From: Paralvinella palmiformis
Lineage: Eukaryota; Annelida; Polychaeta; Terebellida; Alvinellidae
Assembly (NCBI GenBank): GCA_025642065.1
Contig: JAODUP010001454.1
Coordinates: 1-64,000, forward strand
Direction of reading: 5' to 3'
Length of the DNA: 64,000 nt
Shown: piece by piece, positions 48,332 through 60,636 of the stretch
Layout of the letters: each line of letters starts with the position of its first letter
How positions within the stretch are numbered: the stretch's first letter is position 1
Notes under the pieces: model-generated
Database searches by the model: none
Told to the model about the DNA's origin: nothing
The model's input: only the letters and a program-made list of their open reading frames with translations
Made by a program: the position numbers and the translations under genes

Positions 48332-48649
48332 ATGATTGACGATGTTATGCCTAAAGCTCGGTCTATGGTCGTATTCAATGTATGTTCGTGCCTAATATTA
48401 CGTGACATCACTGTAAAGATCCCTCCAAAAACTTATGGCCTCCAAATTGCATGCTATTCTAAGGGAGTAACGTTTGCTGATAGCACTTTATTATTCTACC
48501 TTAGAGACGGGAGCATCATTTATGGTTATGTGCAAGGCGATGGCGTACATCTACCATATGGTGCTACAAATAAATTGATTCAACTCTTACAGTTTCCAAT
48601 GAAAATCATGACCAACGTAACATGTACACAAACTCAATATAAAAGCTAG
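48332..48649 (+). pseudogene. dUTPase-like remnant
   Basis: An open frame of 105 codons. The order of features fits trimeric dUTPases (dUTP to dUMP plus pyrophosphate): a strand with LRDITVKIPPKTYG, where the family has a hydrophobic strand then IPPGTYG; a SKGVTF piece near the uridine-binding RSG motif; a YGYVQGDGV stretch near the next conserved strand; and YGATNKLIQLL, which resembles the GDRIAQLI motif. Key residues differ (no RSG, no Asp of the GVID motif, GD to GAT), so it would not be catalytic. The Gly-rich C-terminal motif is not visible before the stop. dUTPases occur in some retroviruses and retroelements and in large DNA viruses; the A-rich strand favours a retroelement, but the source is not settled. 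Confidence 0.4.
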
Positions 48650-49005
48650 AGCACAAAAGAAACAGGGCAACATCTGCAAAGCAACACAATCAATGACAAA
48701 TCATAAAGACATCACTGTCCAGCATGATCAACAATTGTTACACAACGGGGTGCGGTCACCAACAGACAAACGCGCAGTAATCACTCAAAGAACACCAATT
48801 GAACGGAACCTATGTTTGTTAACAGGGACACCACAGATACATATAGATATATATGGACATAAGAGTCAGTGTCACATATATGATCGTCAAGGTCAAACGG
48901 AAAATTAATGCCACCCGTAATAGGAATTCGGCAAGAAAGATTTAGGAGTCTTAAATAAAGATAAAAACAGCAGATCGATTGTAAATATAACAAACATTTT
49001 TTTAC
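48650..49005 (+). other. A-rich continuation with an open frame
   Basis: The frame 48693-48908 (for example ITVQHDQQLLHNGVRSPTDK) follows the dUTPase-like frame on the same strand with the same A-rich, C-rich bias. No domain recognised. It may be the next coding piece of the same insertion. Confidence 0.25.
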
Positions 49006-49200
49006 ATTACAATAAATTAAAGATATCTACGAACAGGATGATGAGCAAATGAGTTTATAAATTATATTGATTAGCATAACAATGAAAAAGATAACGATGT
49101 TTAAGTTTATTTTGAAGATTTCATGTATTGTAGCAAATGGTAATCAACTGGTATTCAATGTATAAAATCAATGCAAACAAATATGCAAAATAAATCCTTG

Positions 49201-49270
49201 CCCACACATATACACACACACGCACACACACGCACACAGCACACACAAACACACACACACACACACACAT

Positions 49271-49341
<71 letters not shown>
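49201..49341. repeat. (AC)n(AT)n compound microsatellite
   Basis: AC with GC and AAAC interruptions to 49270, then about 69 bp of AT. Confidence 0.97.
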
Positions 49342-49343
<2 letters not shown>

Positions 49344-49454
49344 TATATATATATTCACTATCTTATGATCATTTGTGTGATGGTTTATAAATAGGCATTG
49401 ATAATCGCATGTGATAAGCACTGTTGGCGTTATGCTATTTCCTTTAATAAACAT

Positions 49455-49486
<32 letters not shown>

Positions 49487-49496
49487 CTAGATACTA

Positions 49497-50345
49497 GATA
49501 AGAAGACTAAAGAAGAAGGTAGAGATATCAATTTCTATGAAGTATTTTCGCAACTGATTTAGTGACATTAGTGTAGACTGAAGCGATATACTGGCCTTTC
49601 TGCTTCTTACGGCAAAACGATTATGATCTTATATCGGCAAATGACGTTTCCCTTTGATGCATAGGATATACCAGGTGATGATTATTCCTATCATTATAGC
49701 TTATTACCAAGATTGAATTAAAATTACAAACATGATAACAATAAAACTTAAATATTTCTCTGATATCCTATTTGATTTACTAAGGTTGCACAATGTTGAT
49801 GCCTTGTATGTATACCAACTAAATATGCCAACTCCGACATATTCATTCACTGGCGATTTATTAATAGCTGTAAACAATGCGGTGATGTTAAGAAAATGAG
49901 TTCAATCAATCAACGATCAGTCTATTAATCAATTCATCAGACTGTTAGTCAGTGTGTAATCTTCTAGCTCACACTAACACACTCACTGATCATATTTATT
50001 CACTGACTGACTGCCTGACTCTTTCAGTGAGTCATCAGTCAGATCAAAGGTTGTAGTGTGTTGCATTTACCGTCCATCAAACATGTATTAAGAAATCGGA
50101 TGCTACAATAAAATGCTTTTACTAAATAATATCAATGTACTATACACGCAAGTTATAGAGATACTCAATTTGTGTATACGACATACCTCTATTACTGACA
50201 GTTTTCACCATTGTCATATTATGTTTGAGGATTGGGAAGATTTCCGTGAACGGTGGCTCATAGAACAATTAAAAAAGATCTTCAAATATATTATACTATA
50301 AGGGTGTGAAATAACGATGTTGACATTAATTTGTTCTTCTATTAT
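49497..50345 (+). repeat. Dispersed repeat family A, copy A3 (left-truncated)
   Basis: Matches A1 from its position 33690 onward: GATAAGAAGACTAAAGAAGA, TTTTCGCAACTGATTTAGTG, TTCCTATCATTATAGCTTAT, the AATCAATCAACGATCAG core, TTCACTGACTGACTGCCTGA...TTTCAGTGAGTCATCA (50000-50038), GGTTGTAGTGTGTTGCA, and TTACTAAATAATATCAATGT. Compared with A1 and A2 it has lost about 60 bp of the AATTGAGTTCAGTCTGTCAC region. The right end again leads into (AT)n(TG)n. Confidence 0.8.
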
Positions 50346-50406
50346 AAAGTGTATGCGTGTGTTTATTTGTACAATTACATTTGTGTATCGGTTTTTGTCT
50401 TAGTGT

Positions 50407-50558
<152 letters not shown>

Positions 50559-50559
50559 T

Positions 50560-52320
50560 TGTGAGCATGAGTTCTTTCAATTCAAAAGCAAATAACATAT
50601 CACGTCTTTTATCGTATGAAATCAGCTTTGCGATATTTGGTTCAATAGAAATAATTACTATTCATAAAGGATTTCATTCAGAAATATACAAAAAAAAGAC
50701 ATTTTCGTTAAAGATGTTTTCGTTAACGCGTAATCGTGATACGGTTTAAAACGGAGGGGCTAAGGATATGTCTCATGTATTTGCTGTACAGAAAACTAGT
50801 CAAATGTGCGTGTAATGTAACCTATGGAAAGAGTAATCTTTACTGCATTTTTGACAATTAAGTTTCCTCTTACTGAACAGTAATTGAATCTAATTGGCAA
50901 TCCTTACGTTTAAGAGCAATTCTTCAACGCACGTGATTCGGAACTATAAATCTACGAAGTCGACGAAACGGGAATAAACATAAACTGATGCTGTGTCTCC
51001 CTCGGAAATAAGCCTCTTAACAGAGATAATAAATTACACGTCAAAACCAAAAAAAGAAGTATATTTTCAATTATATATCAGTTTACTTCCCTGTGATGAT
51101 ATTACATCAACATAATTATCTGGTTGAAAAGAAAGGACTAAGTATATATTAATATTGTAGGACTCTGTAATATCAGACACAGTAAAAAAGGGAAGTTAAC
51201 GGGGTTTTTTCTTCAAATTGACATAAACAAGAAAGTCAGATAAATAAAGAATTCAGTGTTGAAATATGATATATGTTATTAAACTAGTGTGATTTTGTTC
51301 AATTATACAAGTCTTGTGAACTGCTTAAGAGATAAAAGATATTATTTGATATCACTTTTTATTAAATGTATTATATATTTGTTTTCTCTTAAACTGGATT
51401 TGTTTCATATATAATTTCATTATGTATGGAGTATCTGAAAAACTACAGCTAATTATGGCGTTGCTTTGACATAGAAAAACTACGCGCAAATATAACTTCA
51501 TAATCGCCATCTTAAAAGCAGATGCAAATTATCTTTAAACCAGTCTTGGGTGTAGACCAACCCTCAGCACCATTTGATGCCAGTTATGTATTCTGTTTAC
51601 TTGGCTGCTGGATAATTGTAATAGGATTGGTGTTTATCTTTTTTCAAATTCGGAAAACTTTAAAACTAAATTAAAAGTATATTTTCATACCTCCTTGTTT
51701 TATTCTTAGTTAATATTATGACTAGACTTAGAGCAAAGGTATGTCGATATCTTCTTCTGTTTTGTACTTCCAAATGCTTTAAAAATGTGATTCTTGACAA
51801 TGTGAGATTATTAACATACATGTTTACAAATATTTAAATATTGAGTATTCCTTATCATATGTAAATACTAATTATTTTAATTGTTTTACCTTTAGAAAAT
51901 ACTGATGACTATAGATATATTTCCTCAGTACAACTGTTGTGGCTGATTTGTTCGAAATCAAAATGATACTTTAGTTGATAAACACCACATCATGCTCTAT
52001 TAATCTCGCATAAAGTTTGAGTGACTGTAGGAAACAATTAAAAATTAAGATTAATTTCAAGGATGAAAATAAAATAATTTGTTTTTCTAACTGGATAAAT
52101 AGCGCTGACCTGAAAGGTTTTTCATAATTTTAACTGGTAATTATGTAGTAAGATTTGTGAAAGAGATCCAAAATGTCCTGTTAATCTGTTTAGTAGAAAG
52201 ATAGCATTGTAAAAACTATAAAAAATATCCATGATTTAAAGTTGGATTTAGTTCTAAGAAGTCATCTATGAAATAAATTAACCTAATTTGCTAATTACTC
52301 TGAGACAACACCATTGCATA
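50560..52320. other. No feature seen
   Basis: AT-rich, unique-looking. Confidence 0.5.
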
Positions 52321-52321
52321 T

Positions 52322-52651
52322 ATGAAAAGGAATCAAGGGTGTAAGACAATGATGCTATATATGTCATTAATATGTGTATACGCATGGCTTGGTTTGTTTT
52401 CTCCAAAACTAAAGTTTCCATCCTTGTTACTCACTAAATACTTATGTTTCCGAATTGTGCTAATTAATCCAAGTGAGAACAGTAAATTATTTGTGATACA
52501 TTATAACAAATTTGTTGTTCTCACTGTTAGTGATTTTAATTTTGTAACAAGTAAATTGCCTTCTTTATTCGTAACTTACTATGTGTCGTCAAAAGCTACT
52601 TGTGATGCGCTACGTGTGCTACAGGCTGCCCTAGAGATGACAGGAAAATAG
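52322..52651 (+). CDS. Unrecognised 109-codon open frame
   Basis: Begins MKRNQGCKTMMLYMSLICVY, with a hydrophobic stretch that could be a signal or membrane segment, and ends CDALRVLQAALEMTGK, a plausible helix. No domain recognised, no splice or promoter evidence, no second copy. Length alone does not exclude chance in 64 kb. Confidence 0.2.
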   Translation: MKRNQGCKTMMLYMSLICVYAWLGLFSPKLKFPSLLLTKYLCFRIVLINPSENSKLFVIHYNKFVVLTVSDFNFVTSKLPSLFVTYYVSSKATCDALRVLQAALEMTGK

Positions 52652-55600
52652 AAAATGTCAGAATGAAACATCCGTGGGTAGCTATTAAGATTATTTGTTG
52701 GCCTATGATCGTATTGCGTTTTCATTGAATATCAAGCTAATATGTCAACCCAGACGAATTTATTGCACTATATCTTCATTGATATTATGTTACATTGAAC
52801 AGATTATTAAGCCAAAACCAAATATTTATTCAACAGTTTGTTAAGCAGAACTACGGCGTGTTTGCCTTATCGTGAAAGTGTATCTGATTAAAGCCATTAA
52901 TTCTCAAGCCCCCCTTTTAGAGTGCGTGTTCGAGTCAGCACAAGGAAATCAATTATAAATAACTGGCTGCGATTGGAAGTAACTAACAACATTATGAGAT
53001 CATGATCATAATATAGCAGCGTTAATAGTATGAACAACTATCATGTATATGTTACATATTTGCAAACATATAAACTGTTAACTCCGTGGCTACCCTAATA
53101 CGCAAATACGTTTAACTCGTTCTCTCAGCGACTCATTCAAATAATATACCTTTCTTTTCACTAGGCTTATGAAGTTTCCAAAATCATTTTGCTATTGCCT
53201 TTTCGCTTTTCTAAATCATGGTTGTGTCAACAGTACGATATAATTTTCATTTAATAAATGAACACACACACATACACACACACACATATACATACATACC
53301 TACATATATACAAGTAAGGATGATTAATACTAAACAAATCATTCGTCTGCGTTAGAATCAAATCAAAGAACTTATGTGTATATGGAGCAATCATCGAAGC
53401 TCTTCTTTTCATACTCAGTGTTTAAAGAAACGCACAAAACATATTTCCTATTTGTTTCTATATAACAATTATCCATCCGATGCTTTATTATATTTTGCTT
53501 TATCAAGACATTATGAATGGGGTTTGGCTCCAGAATTGATATTCAGCTTTTGAAGTCATAAAAACAATAGAGATATATTAAGATAACCCTTCTTTAGACC
53601 CTGAACAAAATAGATAGATTGAACAAGAGCACGGAGTTTATTCTCATAGAAGATCAATGGCATCTAATGACATTATCAAAATCTGCAAAAAAATTAAATG
53701 AAGTGAGGATGTTATACATTTTATAATAAAAACTAACCAATGTATATTATCTTTGAACTTATTTTTGTAATAAATGTTTGGACATGAACAAATCCAAAAT
53801 TAATAATAGATTTAATAAATCCCAAAGAATGTATTGACTTTGTGACAGATCATCTGCTGCTTCTTTCTTACAGATCTCACTAATACACATACATTCAAGA
53901 ATTAAGAATAGTAAATGATGCCAATCACCAGCCATATACACCAAAACATTATTGCTTTACTAGATCACTGATTCTCTATCTGATAATTATAAAAGGTCGC
54001 ATCACCAAATAACCCTTACACATATTATCAGCCAAATTCACTTTTCGACCTGTATAATTCTTAATCTGACCTGTGTCTTATGTACATGCTTATTAATTAT
54101 ATTCATTCTCGTTTATTTTGCTTTGACGATCTAAATAAATTAATAATTCTTTGATGTTACAATAAAACAGATAATTTACAAACACGTTAGCTAAAACACT
54201 AATCCTTGTTTCAAATATGTTTAGCTTGATGGAACTTCAGTAAACTAGAAATGAGTATATTATTATTCATCAGAAATGCAAGATTTGTTTTCTTTCTAAT
54301 ATTTAAGAAACTATATTCATTAGTTCAAAGGTCCGTTTTGTAATAGTTATTTTTTATCCTACCAATGTATACAAACCTGTAGCACGTTGTGTGTTTTTAA
54401 AGATCAAATCAACAATGGAAAAAGCCGCCCCCTGTTTAACTCTATCTGGATATTTAGTATTCCACTCACCATATATAATATTATATCCCCTGTTGGTTTC
54501 TTTCCTTTTAATAACCAAATTATTTGGTTATATGAAAACTGACGCGTCGCCTCCATGTCTTAGACAATATCTGTTCTCGAAACAGCATGCCTGTTGCAAA
54601 TAATATCTTGCATTTCTCGTCTATGCTTTCAAGATGGATAGGAATCATCAAAACTGAAAAAGCCATTATTTTCAGATATTTCGCAATGTTAAATCCGAAT
54701 CAAGTATTTATAAACCCACTGACACAATTAGGTTATAAGACCAAATTGTTGTAAGACCAATTGATTGTATGACATGTGGGCTTTAGGAACATATACAGAC
54801 GAATGGTCTGTATCTAATGTATCTCGAGTATCAGCCTGATCTGTTGTATTTGAATCATGCCCACTTAGATCACGATAAGAATCACTGTTATTTTCATATA
54901 CTAATATGTATCTCTCAACATCAACAACAGAATGTCATGGTCTACATCGGTTGGGTTAGGGCTAGGTTATATAAAAACCAAGGGCTAATGTTTTGATAAA
55001 AATATATTACAAAACTACGAGTAGGGTCACATTGATCCCAGGGGTTGAGGCTTTTACTACTTAATTCAATTTATAAATACATCAATAACAAACTGAGCCA
55101 AAACATCGCTTATGAATTAATTTAGAGAAGTTTAGTTGCACACAAATCAATACATAGCTATTTTATTGTTTTAAATATTTAACACCATATCTCGCCACTG
55201 TTTGACTCGTTTACCTTCAGGATAAAACAGATCCATATTTCAAGAAGCTGCATACAAATACATATTGAGTTTAAATACAAATGGGGTTTGGATAGGTATT
55301 TGATATATAGTTAATACAATTATATCTAAGGTAGTTATTACCAAAGTTTCCTAGGAATACAGTCTTATTTATGAACAATTCCTTTCGTGTGGTGAAAGCT
55401 GATGTTACAATATGATAGCTTGACATGACCTCTTATGCAGTGATCATTTTGCGAAGACATACGTGACTCAGAGGGTTATCATTTGATTAAAGGGGACACA
55501 ACCATCGACATGAATCTGTATCATAGCACTAGTTAAAATATATCACTTCCGCAAATTAATCTTTTCGTCTGTTATAAGTCTATAAATGGACACTACTCGA

Positions 55601-56155
55601 TATTATCAGGTGCTGAGATGCCTTAATTCATACCAATATACACAATTGAGGTTGTATATGCTTGGTAAATGTTTAATGTTAGTGGCATTGTGATAACATA
55701 TATAACTATAGTTACCAGATTTCTAAAGCTTAACAGGAATTATATGAAAATAACGTGCTGTGCACTAAGTTAGATACAGATATATGAATATCAATCATAG
55801 AAAAACCAGTGTTCTTTCTTGGGCAATATTTTCTCTCCTCCAATGATATGGTTGTAGTGTCCTCACAATATACCATGTCCTTAGTCAGATATCTAAGAAC
55901 TGTCGACATTGATCGACACAGGGCTCACCTTAGCTGCATTGGAACAAAGGTTAGTTTGACATATAAGTCAACGAGGCATCTCTTATCCCAGCATTATAAT
56001 ATTATTTTGTCCTTGCTTAGTATAATGTACCGCCGAAAGTATATATAGAAATAACGAAAACGTGCAAGAATTATATAGATTAACCGCTTGATTCAGAATG
56101 TTTTGTTATTAGCAGTATTGTTAGTATTGTTAATTGTCTAAAAATTTATTTTTGT
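52652..56155. other. No feature seen
   Basis: AT-rich; short frames at 54391-54603 and 55809-56048 have no recognisable motif. A small AC-rich patch lies at 53260-53290. Confidence 0.5.
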
Positions 56156-56159
56156 GAAT

Positions 56160-56790
56160 CTGTGATTGAGTGAGAGAGTTAGATATTTGACGAGTTGCTA
56201 AGTTAGTGATTGAACAGGGCAAACATCTAGTCATTCATTCATTCAACTACTTACATTATTGGCCTATTTCTGCTACTAAGCAATCACCAAAAACAGTTAT
56301 ATGCACATCTCTTGAGTCAATCAGTCAACATGTGACCGATGACAGATATAATAAGCCCAGCCAACAGAAAGATAGTGTATCGTACTCTAAATCAATATAC
56401 CTCAAAATAGCATAAAAGTTCCTGTCATTTAGTACTTACTTTTTCTATGCATCAAAGGGAATAGCCTTTAGCCAATATGAAACACCGATTATCTGTCTCA
56501 CTGACAAATGAAAAGTCATTTATGCCATAGTCCACCCTTTATAATATTGTAAGCCAGATTTAGGCTTTGATCTGATGTTTGTTAGATTGCCTTTGTGCGT
56601 CATTGGTACTAACAAATACAACTTAGATCGATTTATATCCGTTTTCTTTATTTTCCTTCCTAACATCAATATGATGAAGAACCGATTTGATGTTGTTTGA
56701 TGTTTAATAGAAGTATCTGTAATTGTCAGCGGGATGATGATACTTTACAATGTTACAGTTACATTTAGAGAGATATCAGTGACAGGGCTT
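56160..56790 (+). repeat. Dispersed repeat family C, copy 2
   Basis: Starts with decayed GAGT/CATT-type units (56165-56245) and then aligns with copy 1 (39.95-40.3 kb). Shared blocks: ATCAAAGG, GCCATAGTCCACC versus the CCAATACCAC region, TAGGCTTTGATCT, GATTGCCTTTGTGCGTCATTG versus GAATGTCTTTCTTCAGTGTG, GATGTTGTTTGATGTTTAAT, AGTATCTGTAATTGTCAGCG. The tetranucleotide core is much shorter than in copy 1. Confidence 0.75.
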
Positions 56791-56999
56791 AAAACATTAA
56801 ATAATGTCATAATGTAATATCATGTTGTTATTGTTAGAATTAAGTTAAAATGTAACTTTCAATAGTCTTACTACATTTTACGAGAAAATTGTTTAGGGAA
56901 TAGCTTATAAAATAATTAATTGATAAATGAAACTTGCACTCTTAAACATACTACTTTAATAATAATAATTCATTATTACATACTTCCATAGCTCTAATA

Positions 57000-57760
57000 T
57001 CCTCAAAACCATTCGAGCTCAATTGGGCACCCAGTACAAAGGATGGCTAAACTCATAGTCCAGGTCTATGCTAAGTTTAACAGCATGAATTGTAACATTG
57101 GGGATAGATAATAAGTGAAAACTAGATGAACAGAGCTCTCCTTAATTGGATGCTACAGAAAGCATAGAAAATAGATATGAAGGTTCTATTGAAGACATAC
57201 TTTCATAGACAATGGTACAGGGTTTGAAACTGATGTGAGCTTGAAAAGGGAACCAAATGAAGACATTTCGGAAGTGGCGCTTAATGATAAAATCAATGAG
57301 ATTATGTGGAAATCCTAGCTGAGCAGTCCTAAACACTGAAGTTTCAAAAGATCGTTAGATGCGATATTATAAAGAATAGAGTTGCAGTATTTCTGACCAG
57401 TAGCAATGAATGCTGTAGGAATGGTTTTGGCATCGAAAAGAGAAATGTAACGACGAATACGAAGGAGCAGCAGCGAAATATCAGAGAATTATATTTTCTG
57501 AAAATTAAATCGTTATCAAATATAACACCTATTTAGCGTACAGTGTGTAATGGTGTCAAGCTATGATAAAGGATGGGGCTTAGGGAAAACAAGAGTAAGT
57601 GTGCTGCGTTATGTGGATGTACCAATAATAACTAAATCTGTTTTGTTGGCATTCAGCCAGATATATCACTTAGACTGTCAACTAGCTGTGTCAGAGAATG
57701 ATTTGTGCCTAATGTAGCGAACATTATGTATACTTGGGTGTCGTATTAATCGAAGTTACG
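57000..57760 (-). pseudogene. CR1/L2-type LINE C-terminal fragment, copy 1 of two neighbours
   Basis: From 57760 down on the minus strand: a SLSDISGW-like piece and NKTDLVIIGTS (the W-x-x-x-NKL-x-LN-x-x-KTE-x-x-x-IG block); then IRRYISLFDAKTIPTAFIAT; then GQKYCNSILYNIA, matching TSRLDYCNSLLYGL; SNDLLKLQCLGLL (LQR-x-QN block); and HFRNVFIWFPFQAHISFK (LHWLPV-x-x-RI-x-FK block). This is the thumb and connection region after the palm. It is broken by stops and frameshifts. Confidence 0.8.
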
Positions 57761-57834
57761 TTTAAGTTTTATTTGAAAAATAGAAAAGTGTTGTTGGTTG
57801 CAAAATGTGGTATGTAGGCAAACGTTATAGCAAT

Positions 57835-57837
<3 letters not shown>

Positions 57838-57869
<32 letters not shown>

Positions 57870-57915
57870 AATAATAGTAGCAATAACAATGATAATAATA
57901 ATAATTATTATTATT
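57838..57915. repeat. (AAT)n/(ATT)n block, probable LINE 3' tail
   Basis: AAT units at 57838-57876 and AAT/ATT at 57887-57917. It lies just past the end of the 58.25-59.5 kb LINE on the minus strand, preceded by a GACAAGGCCCTTTGCTAAA-like 3' end, so it fits the tail of that copy. Confidence 0.75.
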
Positions 57916-57919
57916 ATAA

Positions 57920-59510
57920 TAGCAATAATGTATATTTAGCAAAGGGCCTTGTCTAGCAGATGCATATGAAAGGTATACTCCATAACAAGCCTGAAAAAAA
58001 TCATATAAGAATTTAGTCAAATTTGAACAGGTGAACTCATAGATCAAATTTAGGCTTTCAAAGGATGTCTTTTTGTAAAATCAACCGGCAACCTTGTCGA
58101 CAACCAGGGGTCTGCAACATTAAGCACACAATCACCACATGATTTTAGACAAATCAGACCGATCTGAAAATAATATCTTACTGTGTGACTTGATGTTTAA
58201 AATGACTTTTTGATGGACACAGGTTCACAGAACAGTTTAGATTCCATGCAAATCTTCTATTTCTATGCAGTCAGTGAACCCTTTAACTGGCTATGCTGCC
58301 CTAACAGTCAATGTACTTTTTGAGTAATTGGAGTGATATAATAATATGTGCCACAATTCTTTATATTTCCAATATTCTGAATTCGCAGAATACGATTGAT
58401 GTAAGAAGTCTTTACAAGATACATCAAGCGTATAGACCAAAGTAACAACTTCCTTTTATGACAATATTCCTTTCGTACAGTTGATGTTTTTAAGACGGTA
58501 TTAGGGAGCTAGGCATCCTGCTGTGACATATTCTTACATATTATTACATTTATAAAAAATAACACCTAGATATGTTTCTAGTGCATCAGAGGTAAAGGAA
58601 GAATATAATGTGTTAAAGCCAAATATGAATTTTGAGTCATCCATAGCTAAATATCAGCACTACAATATTCTAAATTCTTCAAATGCGAGATGAAATATTA
58701 CTCCTTTTCAGGATCCTGTGATTTTAACAGCTGTATGTCTTTAGCATACAAGTTATGTGTAACGTCATATTGGGTATCAATCATTCCAAGACGATGTTTA
58801 TGCATCGTCAAATCCGGTGGACCATGAACCGAACCGGAACCGAACCAGAAGAATGACTTAACATAAGATAACATTCCATAAACAGACACCTCCTAGGAAC
58901 ATTATTCCAAACATAACTGAAACTGTTCAAGTACCTTATTTCACAGAACAATCATGTATGCCAACCATTATGGTAACCTTTATCAAATCCATCCAATAGG
59001 TCCAGGAGAACAAGGTATATTGGCTTGCCTTGATGAATGTAGATCAAAGTATAACCTGTCTTCATAACTAATCAAAATAGTGCAGTGCTGTATCCACATT
59101 TATAAGCAAACTATGCTGATTCATCAAGGTTATTTTTAAATAAATATTTGTTTAGAAGATAAGCAATTGCCCTTTCTATAATATAAGGTGTAAATATTAG
59201 ATTTGTAACCGATTTGGAATTGTTTAAAATATCATAGTCCAAACTGGGGGTTTTGGTTAATGTTTTTACAAGAACAGCTTTTGTTGATCTTGGGAAATCG
59301 GTCAAGGATAATTATTTATGAACTATCTTTGTAGACAAAGGATCAGTTGCGCAGAAAACATTAGGTGACCTTTTCAACAACTGTCTGTAAGAGACTTGAA
59401 TGCATCCATCACTGCTACCAGTGAGGTACGCTGTGATAAGGTGCTTGAAGGGAACTTACTATTTATCTCTACTATATTTTGACAGAAGACATCATTAAAA
59501 GAAAGGGTTA
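57920..59510 (-). pseudogene. CR1/L2-type LINE, most of the reverse transcriptase through to the 3' end, copy 2 of two neighbours
   Basis: From 59510 down on the minus strand: NIVEINSKFPSSTLS; ATDPLSTKIVHK (DPLPT-x-LL block); PRSTKAVLVKTLTKTPSLD, then DILNNSKSVTNLIFTP (NYRPVSNLPF block); KYLFKNNLDESA; PIYLVLLDLLDGFDK (motif A, LDLSAAFDT); SGSVHGPPDLTM (GVPQGSVLGPLLF); YAKDIQLLKSQDPEKE, where the catalytic YADD is YAKD; ETYLGVIFYKCNN; EYVTAGCLAP; and VSCKDFLHQSYSANSEYW near 58400. From there to 57920 is 3' UTR-like. Several frameshifts and the lost Asp make it dead. Confidence 0.85.
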
Positions 59511-59514
59511 TTAT

Positions 59515-60375
59515 TTGTTTGAGTTGATGATGTTTAGCAGGCCAGATTGAATTGAATGTAATACTTTATCCACAAAACCGAAAACAACTCTTTAATATTT
59601 CTTGAATGGTTTTCTATTTGTATTTTAATACTATGATGTGGTAGAGACTTAACTTACTTATTATTAAATTTGAATATTTATCACCTCTCTATCATTGCCA
59701 TTTCACTGAAGTAGGAGCAATCTTGGCAATCCATTTGCCTTTAAAATGCATGCTTATCTACAAGATCCACCAATTTACTTTTAAAGAGATCAAAATATTG
59801 ATTATTTTTCTCGTGGATTTAATGCAAGTGACGTTACCCCATATCAAAACGAAAAGGGTCGTTGCTAATCGACTTGTAATTTACATATGAAATAAGTTGA
59901 AATGAAACAGAATATTTTGTAAAGATACATAAATTAATAGATCAGACCGCAAGAAATACAAACCGATCCACTTGATCAAATTATAATCATCACAGCAGAT
60001 GGCAGGATTTAAGATTCTACAATGCTTGGATTTTCTTTCTTTCCCCTATTGCCAATGAAACAAATTCAATTTTGAAATCAGTCGAAATTAATAGATGGAC
60101 ACCGTTTGAAAAAAAGTATGGTCTTTAGGTTAATTAAATTAGGAGATAATAGCCGCACGAATATTTTTCACTCAAAATACAAAATTCAGTTGATAATTCT
60201 CAAAAGAATTAGCCCGAAAGACCAAATACATTTCATATTTAATTTTTAAATTAAGAGAGAGCGATAAAGTGAATAGTTGAATAATTAATGGAGTGAGTAA
60301 AAAATTAGGTGGATGGTCTGTTAGACAACGGGTTATAGATCAGTTGAGTATTTGGGTGAATGATTGATTTATTAA
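59515..60375. other. No feature seen
   Basis: AT-rich. It may hold decayed 5' sequence of the LINE copy, but no endonuclease blocks could be read. Confidence 0.4.
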
Positions 60376-60636
60376 GTGGTGGTGGTGGTGGTGGTGGTGG
60401 TGGTGGTGGTGGTGGTGGTGGTGGTGGTGGTGAGTGGTGGAGTGGTGGTGGTGGTGAGTGGTGGTGAGTGGTGGTGGTGATGGTGAGGTGAGTGAGTGAG
60501 TGGTGGTGAGTGGTGGTGGTGAGTGGTGAGTGGTGGTGGTGGTGGTGGTGGTGGTGGTGAGTGAGTGAGTGAGTGAGTGAGTGAGTGAGTGAGTGAGTGA
60601 GTGAGTGAGTGAGTGAGTGAGTGAGTGAGTGAGTGA
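60376..60636 (+). repeat. (GGT)n and (GTGA)n compound array
   Basis: About 57 bp of pure GGT (60376-60432), a mosaic of GGT and GAGT units to 60558, then about 78 bp of pure GTGA. The frames across it are purely repeat-encoded (His/Pro or Thr/Ser-Leu-Thr-His runs) and are not genes. Confidence 0.97.

Noticed and set aside
52900..52960. GTTCGAGTC string as a tRNA B box
   Set aside because: No A box at the right distance and no cloverleaf could be drawn. Similar GTTCGAAT strings at about 10266 and 23643 also failed.
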